This document shows, one piece after another, positions 1-10,745 of a DNA stretch of 64,000 bases. The notes beneath the pieces are model-generated. The model was not told where the DNA came from and searched no databases. It worked only from the letters and a program-made list of their open reading frames with translations. This DNA comes from Margaritifera margaritifera (Eukaryota; Mollusca; Bivalvia; Unionida; Margaritiferidae): contig JAQPZY010001190.1 in the NCBI GenBank assembly GCA_029931535.1, forward strand, positions 827,001 to 891,000. Reading direction: 5' to 3'. The position numbers were made by a program, and so were the translations under genes. Position 1 is the stretch's first letter; each line of letters begins with the position of its first letter.

Positions 1-36
1 AGGGTATACTGCAGATATTACTGACTCCTCTGCACA

Positions 37-214
37 CCTAAAGGAAGTCTTCAAAGAACCACCTATAGTCACTTACCCACGATTAAAAATTCTCAAAGAC
101 AACCTTGTGCGTTCCCAGTTGAGATCAAACCATAGTCCGGAAGCAGGAACATATGGTTGTAAAGACATACGTTGTCTTGCACAGATACATTACCTACCAG
201 ACAGGGTCCTCTAC
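37..214 (+). pseudogene. Penelope-like element fragment (region before the GIY-YIG domain)
   Basis: One open frame here reads ...EVFKEPPIVTYPRLKILKDN, then LVRSQLRS and a Gly-Thr-Tyr-Gly-Cys stretch with a second Cys six residues later. In Penelope-like retroelements a segment of this kind (a 'xxYxRxxxLKDxLVRS' block followed by paired cysteines) lies between the reverse transcriptase and the GIY-YIG endonuclease. No reverse transcriptase or nuclease core is visible on either side, and the frame closes near 230, so this is a relic. The family call is from remembered motif style only. Confidence 0.4.
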
Positions 215-369
215 TTCATCTCATGATTATATCGCATCCAGGGTTTGTAGAAACACATATCATCTGCATTCCCACCGCAATGATCGATCATGATATACTG
301 GCTATAAACACTCTACTCTGACCAATCCCACCCCCACCCCACCCACCCCAAAACCAACAACTAACAACA

Positions 370-2440
370 AAAGAACGGTGTTTAAATGCAAGCAAGCGAA
401 GTGGGACAAAAAATCAGGAATCACTTGTCATTTTCAGGGACTATGAAACAGCTAACACATATTCCTTGAGAATAAATCTGTGGAAGACAACTGGAATAGT
501 TTTAAAGGCGGCATCTTCCAACGCATGGATAAACATATCACATAGAATAAAATCAAGAGTAAGCCAAATTTACCATGGGTAACATCAGAGATTAAAAAGC
601 TAATAAAGAAGAAGAAGAGATTTTACAAATGGAGTAAGAATATCAATTCTGAGGAAGACAGGAAAAAATGTCAAGATCTTCGCCGTTCAGAAAGGAATAA
701 ACTACATGCATCGTATTACCGCAATCTAAATAACCTACTGGATCCAGAGTCAAAGACTTTTTAAAAAATATTTTAAAAAACTACAAAAACAAGACACAAT
801 GAGCGTTGGAACTTTTAAAATCAAATGGCAGAGCGGTAGAAATTGCACAGGACAAAGTAGATATGTTAAATGAACCATTCACATCTGGTTTTACAATGAA
901 GGCTACGCATAACATCCCAAGTAGTGGTGACTCCCCATGTGAACCTATGCCAAAGATCCATATTTATATCAGACGAGTGGAAATATGCGTTAGAAGATTA
1001 AATCCCCAAATGGAATGTGGTCCAGATAAGTTACCAATATTAGTCCCGAAAGAGGCTAAGGAAGTAATAGTACCAATCCTTGCATTCATCTACCAGAAGA
1101 CTCTTGACACATCAGAGGTACCATCCGACTGTGAAGAAAAAAAAAACGCTAACATTGTACCTATCTTCAAGAAAGGAAATAGATCCAAATCAGATAATTA
1201 TCGCAGTGTATCACTAACTGGTGTTACATCAAAAATGCTGGAACAAATCATAGTACTCCATATAATGGACCATATAAATAACCAAAACGTCCTGCATACA
1301 ACCCAGTATAGATTTACAACCAAAACGTCCTGCATAAAACCCAGTATAGATTTACAACCAAAACGTCCTGCATAAAACCCAGTATGGAATTACAACCAAA
1401 ACGTCCTGCATAAAACCCAATGTGGATTTATAACTAAAACGTCCTGTATACAACCCAGTATGGATTACAACCAAAACGTCATGCATAAAACTCAGTATGG
1501 ATTTAGAGACAAAACGTTCTTGCATAAAACTCAGTATGAACTTAGAGACAAAATCTCCTGCATAAAACCCAGTATGGATTTACAACCAAAACGTCATGCA
1601 TAAAACCCAGTATGGATTTACAACCAAAACGTCCTGCATAAGACCCAGTATGGATTTACAACCGAAACGTCCTGCATAAAACCCAGTATGGATTTAGAAC
1701 CAAAACATCCTGCATAAAACCCAATATGGATTTAGAACCAAAACGCCCTGCATAAAACCCAGTATGGATTTAGAGCCAAAACGTCCTGCATAAAACCTTG
1801 TATGGATTTAGAGCCAGAACATCCTGCATAAAACCCAGTATGGATTTACAACCAAAACGTCCTGCATAAAACCCAGTATGGATTTAGAGCCAACACGTCC
1901 TGCGAAACACAGCTCCTCGTGATAACTGATCACACTGCCAGGAACTTCGACAAAGGCACTCAAGTCAATCTGGCCATATTATATTTTTCCAAAGCCTTTG
2001 ACAAAGTTCCACACCAGAGATTGTCAAACAATTTATCATATTATGGAGTCCCATGAGACACCCAGAGTTTGGTTGATTCATTCCTACAAGGCCAAAGGCA
2101 ACATGTTGCACTATATTGTGCCGTATTTACATCCTCTTCCGTATCATCTCTCCTTGGGAGACAGTACTTGGTCCAGATCTGTTCCTAATCTACATAAATA
2201 ACATTGCCGACAACCTACATGCAACTACCTGCCTCTTCAATGATGACTGATAACTGCATAGTGTACCAACAGATCAACAGCTACAATGATCACCTGCTTC
2301 TACAGAAAGATCTTGAAACGTTTGTTAAATGGAGTCACACATGGTACTTGAGTTTGACTTCAAGATGTGTACCATCTCGCAGATCTCTAGTAAAATATCC
2401 AAGCAGTTTACCTACATAATGGAAGACCAAATTCCTAGTG
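370..2440 (+). pseudogene. Decayed LINE (jockey/CR1-like) reverse transcriptase ORF
   Basis: This is a non-LTR retrotransposon ORF2 remnant in several frames. About 480-750 encodes the linker between endonuclease and RT (LPWVTSEIKKLIKKKKRFYK, then a basic helix). 806-1320 encodes the RT N-terminal part with the motif NIVPIFKKGNRSKSDNYRSV followed by SLTGVTSKMLEQI. About 1960-2050 encodes the motif-A region FSKAFDKVPHQRLS, with the catalytic Asp. About 2230-2300 encodes a damaged active-site box (FNDD in place of FADD) followed by CIVYQQI. The ORF is broken by stops, by indels and by a 38-bp tandem array at 1285-1915. It ends at a GT/AC tract at 2440. No poly-A tail or target duplication is visible. 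Confidence 0.8.
1285..1915 (+). repeat. 38-bp minisatellite inside the LINE RT coding region
   Basis: About 16 head-to-tail copies of a 38-bp unit containing AAAACGTCCTGCATAAAACC and CAGTATGGATT. The unit is the RT stretch that encodes a 'Q-Y-x-F-x-x-K-T-S-C' type sequence, so the array grew from a piece of the retrotransposon's own coding sequence. Because 38 is not a multiple of three, each unit shifts the frame. Units differ at a few positions (GTCCTG/GTCATG, TTACAACC/TTAGAGCC). Confidence 0.93.
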
Positions 2441-2443
2441 TTG

Positions 2444-2446
2444 TGT

Positions 2447-2481
<35 letters not shown>
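2444..2481. repeat. Compound (GT)n(GC)n(AC)n dinucleotide tract
   Basis: A self-complementary run of GT, then GC, then AC steps that abuts the left end of the hAT-like MITE. AC repeats resume on its far side, so the MITE was inserted into this tract. Confidence 0.9.
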
Positions 2482-2483
<2 letters not shown>

Positions 2484-2771
2484 GTGGCGGCGCGAGGGTT
2501 CGAGGCGCCAGGGGGCAATGTTCTTTAGTGGCGCCCATACTTTGCTACAGAGAACAGATTTGTATGTCAGTTGCCAACCTCCATCCTGCCCCCCCCCCCC
2601 CCCCATCTAAATATTAGTTTTATTAAGAATTGCACCCGTTACACTAAGGTGAGGTGAAATACTATGAAAATTTCAGCTGCAAAAAAAAAAAAAAAAAAAA
2701 ATCCCGACGGTGCCCCCCTTCGCCTGGCGCGCCTTGGGGCAATTGCCCCCCCCCCCCTCGCGCCGCCACTG
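2482..2771. mobile_element. hAT-like MITE, CAGTGGCGGCGCGAGGG termini
   Basis: The left end reads CAGTGGCGGCGCGAGGG and the right end is its exact reverse complement, ending CGCCGCCACTG. The subterminal regions are also related (GGCGCCAGGGGGCAAT against its complement on the right). It is about 290 bp with no coding capacity, and has internal poly-C and poly-A runs. CAGTGGCGG-type ends are typical of hAT-superfamily elements. Both flanks are CA repeats, so an 8-bp target duplication is compatible but cannot be proven here. Confidence 0.85.
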
Positions 2772-2782
2772 CACACACACAC

Positions 2783-2784
<2 letters not shown>

Positions 2785-2849
<65 letters not shown>
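2785..2849. repeat. (TA)n microsatellite
   Basis: Uninterrupted TA dinucleotides directly after the CA tract that follows the MITE. Confidence 0.97.
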
Positions 2850-2850
<1 letters not shown>

Positions 2851-2871
2851 TTTCACTGCGCAAGAAATACT

Positions 2872-4440
2872 TTATAAAAGTTCGCCGATATGCCCTCTTT
2901 TATGTGTAAAAGACAAGGCAACTAAGCTTTTGAATAGCTAGACCGCACTACTTATCAAAGTCAGGCAAACATACAACCTTTAGATCCAACCTTGAATTTC
3001 ATAAACCTCCCCGACCCTCTCTCCCCGAGCAGACAAAACACATACACACAGTGCCAAAAATAACAGACATGGCGAAAGCATATCTGCCAGTTAGGATCGA
3101 ACCCACGTCCGTTTGCACCAAAGTCACACACACATACACACACACACACCTAGAGTACAAAGTATGGATCTGCTAATCCAGTCAGTAGGTCGCTTTATCT
3201 ATGTAGTTTTTCTATCCGCCCAGGCCAGCCCACGTCGGGTGCCTTGGTGTGTCCCTGGGGAAGACACTAGTTGCAATAACGAGGTTTCATAAATGAGAAA
3301 GTGTCTCTTAGTAAAGAGAAATTGTCCCTAAATAACGATAATATTTTTCGTAATTAGGAGAAATAAAATTGTTCGCTTTCAGTTTTTGTTCCAATAGGCA
3401 TTCGTAAAAGCACGATGTGAACCACATACCTTTTTTTTTAGGAACACTAATTAAATTTTAATAATGAACAAAATATACTTTTTTCAATAATATTACCTTT
3501 AATGTAAAAAAAGGGATATCTATAGAACTGCCGGGATTAATTAGCATAATTAGCCTGAGTACATCATGAACATAACATTGCTCAAATGAATGCATTCTTC
3601 TTGGTCGAACCCGCTTTTAGACAAAAACGATTCACAAGTGTACTTTCCTGGCGGCGTCAGCGACGTCAGCAATACAATTTTGTTCTGAGAGTTTGTTTTT
3701 TTTTTTTTTTAATCGCATGCAAGCATGGTACATTACGGCACAATTCTCAGTTGACCGTCTTGGAATTCGCGTTCCATTCTCTCTATAGGTTCGCGGTTGA
3801 CACATAGCGTTCCACGGAACCCTATATCTATTGTTCTTTGTTGTGACCTAATTACCCGAAAAAAAGAAACATGTTATAATAGCAATGACTTCTACGAATT
3901 TTTTTCATTAAATTCACGAGGAATGCATCAGAATATTAAATCACGGGTCGGGATCTCCCTCTTATTGGATTAACCATAGATGGGTTTTCTGCAGGCTGAC
4001 CGCGTGTACGGATTTTTCCGCATTGTGTGGATTTTTCGTTATAGTTTCTGTTTTTCATGCAAAATTTACAAATAATTGTAGTGGACTTAATAAGGACTTA
4101 CTTGAATATAGTATAATTGACTCCCCACTTTGTATTTGGAGCGAAATATGTGAAACTTTTATTTTCTCGCTTCTCCATGGAATGTAAACGTTATATTGTG
4201 CAACGTAGAAAATTAATCCTATCTTTGAATCAGCTTTTTCCTATAACAGTTTATCTGCTCTCTTTGTTTTATCTTTGTTATCATATTGTGTACTATTCAC
4301 CTGTGTACAAAATTTTATCAAAGAGACAGGTAGATAATTAGAAACGATTTATGTTCACCTAAATATATATTATATTTTAGTGTACACATGACTGTAGAAC
4401 TATCACTAACATGGTCTTTTCTTTCTCTGCGTCTTCGTGT
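2872..4440. other. Upstream non-coding DNA, no gene seen
   Basis: No coding exon or RNA gene was recognised. The stretch contains CA repeats near 3128-3150 and a SINE-body fragment near 3205-3262. A possible reverse tRNA B box (GGATCGAACCC) lies near 3094, without a convincing A box. The rest looks like unique AT-rich sequence. Confidence 0.5.
3205..3262 (+). mobile_element. SINE-A body fragment
   Basis: The stretch containing GTGCCTTGGTGTGTCCCTGG matches the post-tRNA body of the SINE at 14549-14728 (CTGCCTTGGTGTGTGTCTTT). The tRNA-like head is missing. Confidence 0.5.
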
Positions 4441-4444
4441 ATTT

Positions 4445-4504
<60 letters not shown>
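4445..4504. repeat. (TG)n microsatellite
   Basis: TG dinucleotides with one TT interruption near 4459. Confidence 0.97.
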
Positions 4505-4507
<3 letters not shown>

Positions 4508-5929
4508 CTAAGTTGGAGAACTTGTTGCCCAAACCATATTGCTTTTTTTGTTTGAAGGAAATAAAATCAGTTTAATTTACCATGGATAATTTATACTGGA
4601 AAGAACAATGAGAAAAGGAATAGTCTGGTCCTTTTTAAAAGCAAAGGTTCCGCGAAAAACTGTCTTGTTTGTGAGCTGTGCACTGAAGTAATTAATGTTA
4701 TATGTGTTTCAGGAACTTAATCACGCAGTCTTAAAACGGTTGACTACGACAAAATAATGACATGGAAGCCGGGATAGTCGCAAAAGTGATGCAATATACA
4801 TGTCTAGATACATGCTAAAACAGAACAGAAAATTATGCCGCGAATTTTCATATTATTGGAACATAACAACAACAACAAGAAGCCCTTACACTATCTAACA
4901 AGAGATGGTGGAAGCTATCACAAATATCCACATATAAAAAAGCTTCCCCCCCCCCCCCACACACACACACATTAGAGAACTGCATCCAGTTTCCAAAACC
5001 TTAGTTGCCATCTGTTCACCCCAGTGGAACATCATAACAAATATAATTACAGCACCATCCCATCGCACCACCCTAAGACCACGCACCCACACAAACGGTG
5101 CAGTTCAGATGGAGTTTAGATTTAGTTTACAAGAAAAGCCCATATTACCTACGCAAATGTTATCTTTTACACCACCTAGGATTCGAAACACTTGTTTCAT
5201 CATTTTGAAACATTATACCAAATAAGCTCGATCTTCCTCAGTCGGTGTAGATGGAGTTCAGGTTACAAGTAAAACGGTGACGGACAGATGGTCAGTCGGA
5301 CGGACACATGGACACATGGGTTGACAGGCATCACCATTCACAATATATCCTCAATTTAAGTATGTATGTAACAACGTGTACATTTTTAAGTTATTAATAA
5401 ACCCGTCACTCTAAACCTAATAGAACCCCTAATTTAATCTTGTTAGATGGAAAACATTAGATTAATTTGGAAAAAATCATAAACTCGAAACTTTGTTTTT
5501 AAATAGCCTTCTAACCAAATGCTTGAGAGATTTTCGGAGATGTATTGAGCCTATTTTCTTTAAATTGACTTTCTGAAAATTTATATTATTCAAATTTCAG
5601 TTATCCATGTGTTTGTTTAGTAAAAACAACGTATGGCCATATATCTAAATTGTTGTTTCATAAAGAACAGCAAAATATATGTTTTAAAAGATTATCTTCA
5701 AAATGTATTTAGAAATCAGTCCCATATATGCAGAAAAAATGAATTCCGCGTTTAGCTACGGAAAAAGCGAGGATGGTAAGCCTGCACACTACAGAACAAA
5801 CCAATGTTAAGATTTTAATCACGTTTTCTCTCATCTAAATCCAACTAAACTTTGTTTTTTTTAATTTGTTAATTATATATATATATTTTATTTTATTTTA
5901 TTTTATTTTTTTCTCCCAGTAATAAGGAT
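4505..5929. other. Upstream non-coding DNA, no gene seen
   Basis: No coding exon, RNA gene or clear mobile element was recognised. There is a poly-C/CA tract at 4947-4972, a short TA run at 5876-5886 and a TTTTA repeat near 5887-5910. This is the distal 5' flank of the PPP4R4 gene. Confidence 0.5.
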
Positions 5930-6203
5930 TACATTCAGTTGAAGGAAGGCATCACGTCATGTTGAAGTATTTTAATCTTCCCGGGTAACAAAATCTCGCG
6001 AGACGTATTTGCCACACGAGTTTTCACGCTAGGGAAAGCATCATGGCGGATTGTGTTGTCAAGTGAAGCCAACTCGTGAACACAAGGTGATAGCGCTTTT
6101 TGGAAGCTTGAAATATTACTTTGTTTTTTAATCATGTGGCCTAGTTGTTGATTCAAAATGCAGGAATATGTGATTGCCAAGAAATGACATCCTGATGCAC
6201 GCA
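5930..6203 (+). promoter_or_regulatory. PPP4R4 promoter / 5' leader
   Basis: This block is richer in CpG than its surroundings. It contains TCTCGCGAGA at 5994-6003, a CRE-like CACGTCAT near 5953-5960, and ATGGCGG at 6043-6049, which resembles the YY1 core often placed near start sites of TATA-less genes. No TATA box is evident. The leader has short upstream ORFs: ATG at 6043 closing at TGA 6064-6066 (seven codons), one from 6134, one from about 6158 and one from 6184. A first in-frame ATG at 6195 lies in poor context, whereas the ATG at 6204 has G at -3 and G at +4. The transcription start was not determined. Confidence 0.55.
5994..6003. promoter_or_regulatory. TCTCGCGAGA core-promoter palindrome
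   Basis: A perfect 10-bp palindrome 201 bp upstream of the favoured ATG. This motif is known as an orientation-independent core element of many TATA-less animal promoters. Its position in the only CpG-rich patch near the first exon fits that role. Confidence 0.6.
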
Positions 6204-6293
6204 ATGGAGATTTCAGATCCGTCGACCACATCGCTTGCCGATGACTTAAAGGAGCTCAGCCTTGATGAACGACCTATTCCTAAAACTCTTAAG
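6204..6293 (+). CDS. PPP4R4: PPP4R4 orthologue, first coding exon
   Basis: Encodes 30 residues, including DLKELSLDERPIPKTLK, and ends at a phase-0 donor (AAG|GTAAATTG). It corresponds to the start of vertebrate PPP4R4, where an 'EDLQEL...ERPVRRSLK' sequence occupies the same place. PPP4R4 is a HEAT-repeat, mostly cytoplasmic regulatory subunit that binds the protein phosphatase 4 catalytic subunit. The residues seen here lie before the HEAT repeats, so no functional domain can be checked. The start at 6204 is chosen for its strong context. An in-frame ATG at 6195 would add three residues, and an in-frame TGA at 6171-6173 bounds the frame. A CpG-rich promoter-like block lies directly upstream. 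Confidence 0.85.
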
Positions 6294-6381
6294 GTAAATT
6301 GAAGATATCATTTTAATGTTTTCATTTCATCTCGGGGCTACTATTTTGTATTCATTACTTTTATTCGTATTCATATTTCAG
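6294..6381 (+). other. PPP4R4 intron 1 (88 bp)
   Basis: GT-AG intron with donor GTAAAT and acceptor TTCATATTTCAG. Removing it joins the two exons in frame and restores the conserved PPP4R4 N-terminal sequence. Confidence 0.85.
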
Positions 6382-6455
6382 TCAAATGAAGAGCTTGAGC
6401 AGCTTACAGTTGACGAGGAACTCAGTGATATAGAGAGAGCAGTGTACTTGTTGAG
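6382..6455 (+). CDS. PPP4R4: PPP4R4 orthologue, second coding exon
   Basis: Encodes SNEELEQ, then LTVDEELSDIERAVYLL, plus the first two bases (AG) of a split codon at a phase-2 donor (TTGAG|GTAAGT). Vertebrate PPP4R4 has 'LTVDEDLSDIERAVYLLS' at this point. The match is nearly residue for residue, and the split AG is the start of the expected serine codon. This is the strongest homology evidence in the window. The next exon should begin with the third base of that codon and encode a 'GQDVQ'-like sequence leading into the HEAT repeats. I did not find it downstream, so the gene is partial here. Confidence 0.9.
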
Positions 6456-7734
6456 GTAAGTTTACCAACCCACCCACCCCCAGTACTGACGACGAAGATA
6501 CATGAGATTGGTGGGGTATTATTTGAAAACAACATTTTCTACTTTCAGCTAGAAAATCCACAAATCTTTATTTAGAATGCATGCAAGAAAGTAAATTCAG
6601 TTTAATAAGGTCACAATAAATTTATGTGTTTTAGTCATTGTACATCACATTCCAGGAAGATTCATTGTGGTGTTTCATATCCATTTAATAACTTTAAGAT
6701 ACAGGGTTTGAAATCCGGTTTTAGTTAAGTGAAAATACTGGGTTTACTCTGCCATCATCCAAATCTTCTTTAAATATTCAGCATTTTCAGTTTTATTTTC
6801 AATAAAGCTCAAACTTTATTGGGGGAGGCAATTTCATATTGATTTTTGCTTAAAAGAAAAACATTGCCGATTCAGGATTGTATTTATAAATGAAACATAA
6901 AGAACTATAGGAACAACTGTCTCATACCCATTCAGAAAATTTTAACATGCAGTGGTTGAAACCAGGTGCAAGAGGTGAAAACATTTTGTTTTCTCTGCTG
7001 TTATCTAAGTCTTGTGGTAGAATTCTCAACATCAGTAATTTCTGTATTATTTGCAATAAAGCTCAGAATAAATTGGGAGAGGCAATTTCATAGTGTTCTT
7101 CTTTATAGCACTAATATGTCTTTAAAAAAAACATTGCTAATTCAGGATTATATTTATAAATGAAATTGAAACTATTGTGGCAATTTTTAAGGAAATCTCC
7201 TCTTGGTGAATTATCTTTTGAAATAGCTGGCTCAAAGTTTAAAAAAGTACAAGGCAAAGTCAGTGCAACAATATAACCAAAAATGTTAAAGTTTTTTTTA
7301 AAGTTTATAACTTAGCTGGAAAAGTAGATGTTAATTTAGCTGGTGGCCGGTTGATAATGGAAAATCTGTGGGATGGCATTGATGATACAGTTATGGCTTG
7401 TGATTATTTATTGTTAAAAATGAAATTGATGGTTGTTGGTAACAGCCACAGGTTTGTACTTTTACCTGCTTATATATGTGCGTGTGTATATATAAATATA
7501 TATATATATATCCTTGCGGATTGTAATTTGGCATCTGAATTGTTTTGTTTTTTTAATAAATTTGTGTAATCTCTCTAAAATGACTACCAAGGTATATGTT
7601 TTTATTTTTATTTGAAGTGTTTAATTGGAACAGATACAGTATATATCTGTTGATGTTGCAGTTGTTCATTGCATTGTTGATAACTCTGATTTAATTTTTC
7701 TCCAAGCATATGTCTTTGCTGGTTTATATAGAGT
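6456..7734. other. Intronic sequence, no gene seen
   Basis: Unique-looking AT-rich DNA. Two similar stretches near 6780-6880 and 7040-7165 (both with CAATAAAGCTCA, a GGGAG/GAGGCAATTTCATA block and an ACATTGC...ATTCAGGATT block) form a diverged direct repeat about 260 bp apart. A short TA run lies at 7485-7510. Confidence 0.5.
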
Positions 7735-7920
7735 TGGTTCGTAATGGCACTTTCGTCACTTTTATTGGCAATATGATGCAGAGGAAATAGGAGCTAAATG
7801 CCTTTCCGAATGACATATAGAAGTACTAGGTGACCTGGACTATCCTAGGCAGGTATCCAACCCAGTAACTCTTAGATTAGGAGTCTAATGTGCAACCAAC
7901 TGAACTACTTCAGCTACCTT
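7735..7920 (-). mobile_element. SINE-A copy, tRNA-derived
   Basis: Read on the minus strand, a diverged A box (TAGCTGAAGTAGTTCAGTTG, 7896-7915) is followed by a B-box-like GGGTTGGATACC near 7850-7863. A body with a 'TAGGTCACCTAG' stretch then runs to a 'GTGCCATTA' end. The layout is the same as in the copies at 14549 and 48153. RNA polymerase III promoter boxes are present but diverged. Confidence 0.7.
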
Positions 7921-10612
7921 ATTTATTTAGAGAAATAATAAGAAAATACAAAATATTTTTAAATTATATGTTAATTGTTGTTGCATTGAAACATTTCAAA
8001 CCACAGAAGACTTACAGATCTCAGTAATTGACAATTCATCAGATTATTAGCTGTAAGATTATACAGTGTTTATATGGAAAGGTCCTGCATTTTTAATAAA
8101 ATCAGTTAGTGTGCTTATGATGTAACATTTAGAGTACTGTTTTACTATGTTTACTTACAGATTATTCATAGCATAGGATGATACTTTGATTCATCTCAGG
8201 TCTATGTTTGTCATAAAAAAAACTGTTTACTACCAGGTGTTACCTACTTGTTTTTAACATTTATAATAGTATTGTTGCAGAAGATGACTTGAAGTTTGTA
8301 CAAAGTTTACCAAAACTGTTTACATATATACAGTCCACTTGTGTATATATCGAGTGCATAGCTTGTATTGTTAATCAGTTTTTATTTCATATTTGTTGCT
8401 TGAATAATGATCTTGAAGTACCAGTCTGTAGGCTCACAAAAGTCTCACATGAAGAAGATTGCAAGAATGTTACAGATCTTTAGCTCTTGTAACCAGTGAA
8501 AAACTCTTATATGGGGTTCCCAAGATGAAAGATTGTAACGAATGCAGGGAAAATCCTCACCTGGTCACTTTGCCCGTCTGTTAAAGGTGTCATTTTAATT
8601 TGTACATGATACCTATGCTTTGATTAAACTGTTACTCACTATGTAGTGAGATCTTCAAAAATGGCCTTCAAGTCTCATCATAGGATTAATATTTAATTTT
8701 ATGAAGGTTCAGTATTTTGCTGTAAAAATTCAACAGTGTATACTTGTTCAGTCTTGCAATCAATAGTAATTAAATCTGACTTAACCAGCACTTGTCTGAG
8801 ACAGTATTGACAAACAATTAACTTGCTAAGATTGATAAATGTTTATTGCTAAGAATGAGCTGCTGCATTGTTTCATCAATACTGCAATTATTGGGTACTT
8901 CCTAGATACAAGTGTTGATCTTAACAGCATATCAACTGCAGAGGCTAGCCAGGAGCAATACAAGTTCAATAATTGAATCAGTATTATACTGGAGATTGGT
9001 CAAAGGTGTGTCTAGTTTGACATTTGATAACAAGAAATTAAATAAACCAGTATCTTCTGTGATGTTATGCACAATTGCATGTTATTTTCTTCATGAAAGA
9101 TTGCCATATTCAGAATGTGCAAGACTGCCATTTTTCATGTGTCTTCTACAATTTGTAATTTTGAAAGCAAATCCTATTATTTCTTCAATTATCTGAACAT
9201 TGTTGTTGGGGCAGCAACATGTACCAGATTTTAGAAGTGGCAATCTAAACTCAGGCTCTAGTACTCGAATATGTGGTCACCAACAGCACTAGCTCTAGAT
9301 GCTTCTGAGAACATGTCTACCCACCCACCCCTTCCTGGACAGTTTAATATATGTAGATTTTCTCATGTTTACTCATACATGTACACATGCACTAAAAACT
9401 GCACACCAGTTAGATCAAAACATTATTCCATTCAGCACATTTTAATATTTTATCTAGCCAGTACAATGATGGCTGTGGGTTGGTTTGACGTAGGGAAAAG
9501 GTTGGCAGTATTAGATGGTAGAAAAGTAAGCAGGCTCTGCTGTTGGCATGAAAAGTAAAATATTTGTGCTAAAAAAAATGTAGCTTTTATTAGGGCACAA
9601 GTAATATAGCTTGTGAGATCGTTAGATTAAAATTAGGTCATGTGGAAGCATTCGCCCAAGAGTTTCTAAAACAGTAGTGTTTACGGACCTCACATATACA
9701 TGATATACAAAAAAGAATTGGAGACCCAGTGGTTGCTGTAAGGCAGATTTAACTTAAATGAGAAGAAAATCGGAAGTAAAATTGTCAGCAGGAATTGTCT
9801 TGTTTGTGTCAAGTACTTGAGTTCCAAATTTGGACTTGAGTCTAAGATGTACCCAACTTGTATTTGGGTACTTAAGTACTTCTTGCAGTTCCAACTGTAG
9901 TAAAGAAATACATTTGTATAATATTTTTAAAATGATAACTTTAAGGTTTGCAAGGCTATGTGTTCAAAGTAAGATCCTTGACTGTGAGTGCTTTCTTTCA
10001 AAATTCTTGGTAGCAAAAATTTTCTACTAGATTTTTCACCATGTAGCAAAACCTTAAAACAGGTAGTAAATTTGCTGATTTGCTTGTGTGTATTTCTAAC
10101 CAGTCTTTTCAATATCCCAATGTGAATATATTGATGGGTTAGACATGTTGACATGTGACATGTTACCTGTGGTTATTTCACAATCAGAGACATGAATAAA
10201 TAAGCAAGGGGATTAGTTTATATGCACTCCCTTTCCATTTCAAAGGATGGATTATGCTTGTCTATTCATCCTGAGACATATTTACTCCTTAGTTTGCATT
10301 ACAAACAGACTTGCATAGGACGGTCTGTAATGGGAAATCAAGATATACAGTGTGTGCAAGCACATCATAGAAGTGTGATTTTATTCCATTAAAGGTTCTA
10401 TTTCTTAATTGTTTGGATGGAGTTTACTCATTTTTGTAAAAGAAGTCATATATTCATAATATGTCTAACATGTTATTGTTACAATTTTTGAATTTATATT
10501 TAACACAAGGATGTATACTTTTTCGGAAGACTTTTGTTCATGATAATTTTGAATTGACATCTAATGCAAGGAGGTACAGTATCATCGACAAATCTAGTAG
10601 ATGTGATCATTA
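7921..10612. other. Intronic sequence, no gene seen
   Basis: No coding exon, RNA gene or classified repeat was recognised in this AT-rich stretch. Open frames up to 95 codons (for example 8912-9196 and 9271-9558) resemble no family I know and have no splice-site support. Confidence 0.5.
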
Positions 10613-10745
10613 CCATATATACTCGTGTATAATCTGGGTCCAAATGCAAACAACAAAGACCCTGATTTGCCAGCGCATTATGCGATGGCAGATCTGGGTC
10701 TATGCAGTTTGCAGTTGGTATTGGCTTATACATGAGTATATACGG
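10613..10745 (-). mobile_element. 217-bp MITE family, 133-bp short form
   Basis: Flanked by TA on both sides. Ends read CCATATATACTCGTGTATAA and its complement ending TATATACGG. Relative to full-length copies, 84 bp between the two internal hairpins is missing. The left arm of one hairpin (AAAGACCCTGATTTGCC) is joined to the right arm of the other (GGCAGATCTGGGTCTATGC). Confidence 0.9.

Noticed and set aside
2639..2941. Open frames reading Ile-Tyr repeats around the TA tract
   Set aside because: They are translations of microsatellite and poly-A/poly-C runs. The same applies to the Tyr/Ile/His-Thr frames at 46895-47180 and 52873-53131.
8912..9558. Open frames of 94 and 95 codons as possible exons
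   Set aside because: No homology was recognised and the composition matches the surrounding AT-rich intron. Frames of this length are expected by chance in 64 kb.
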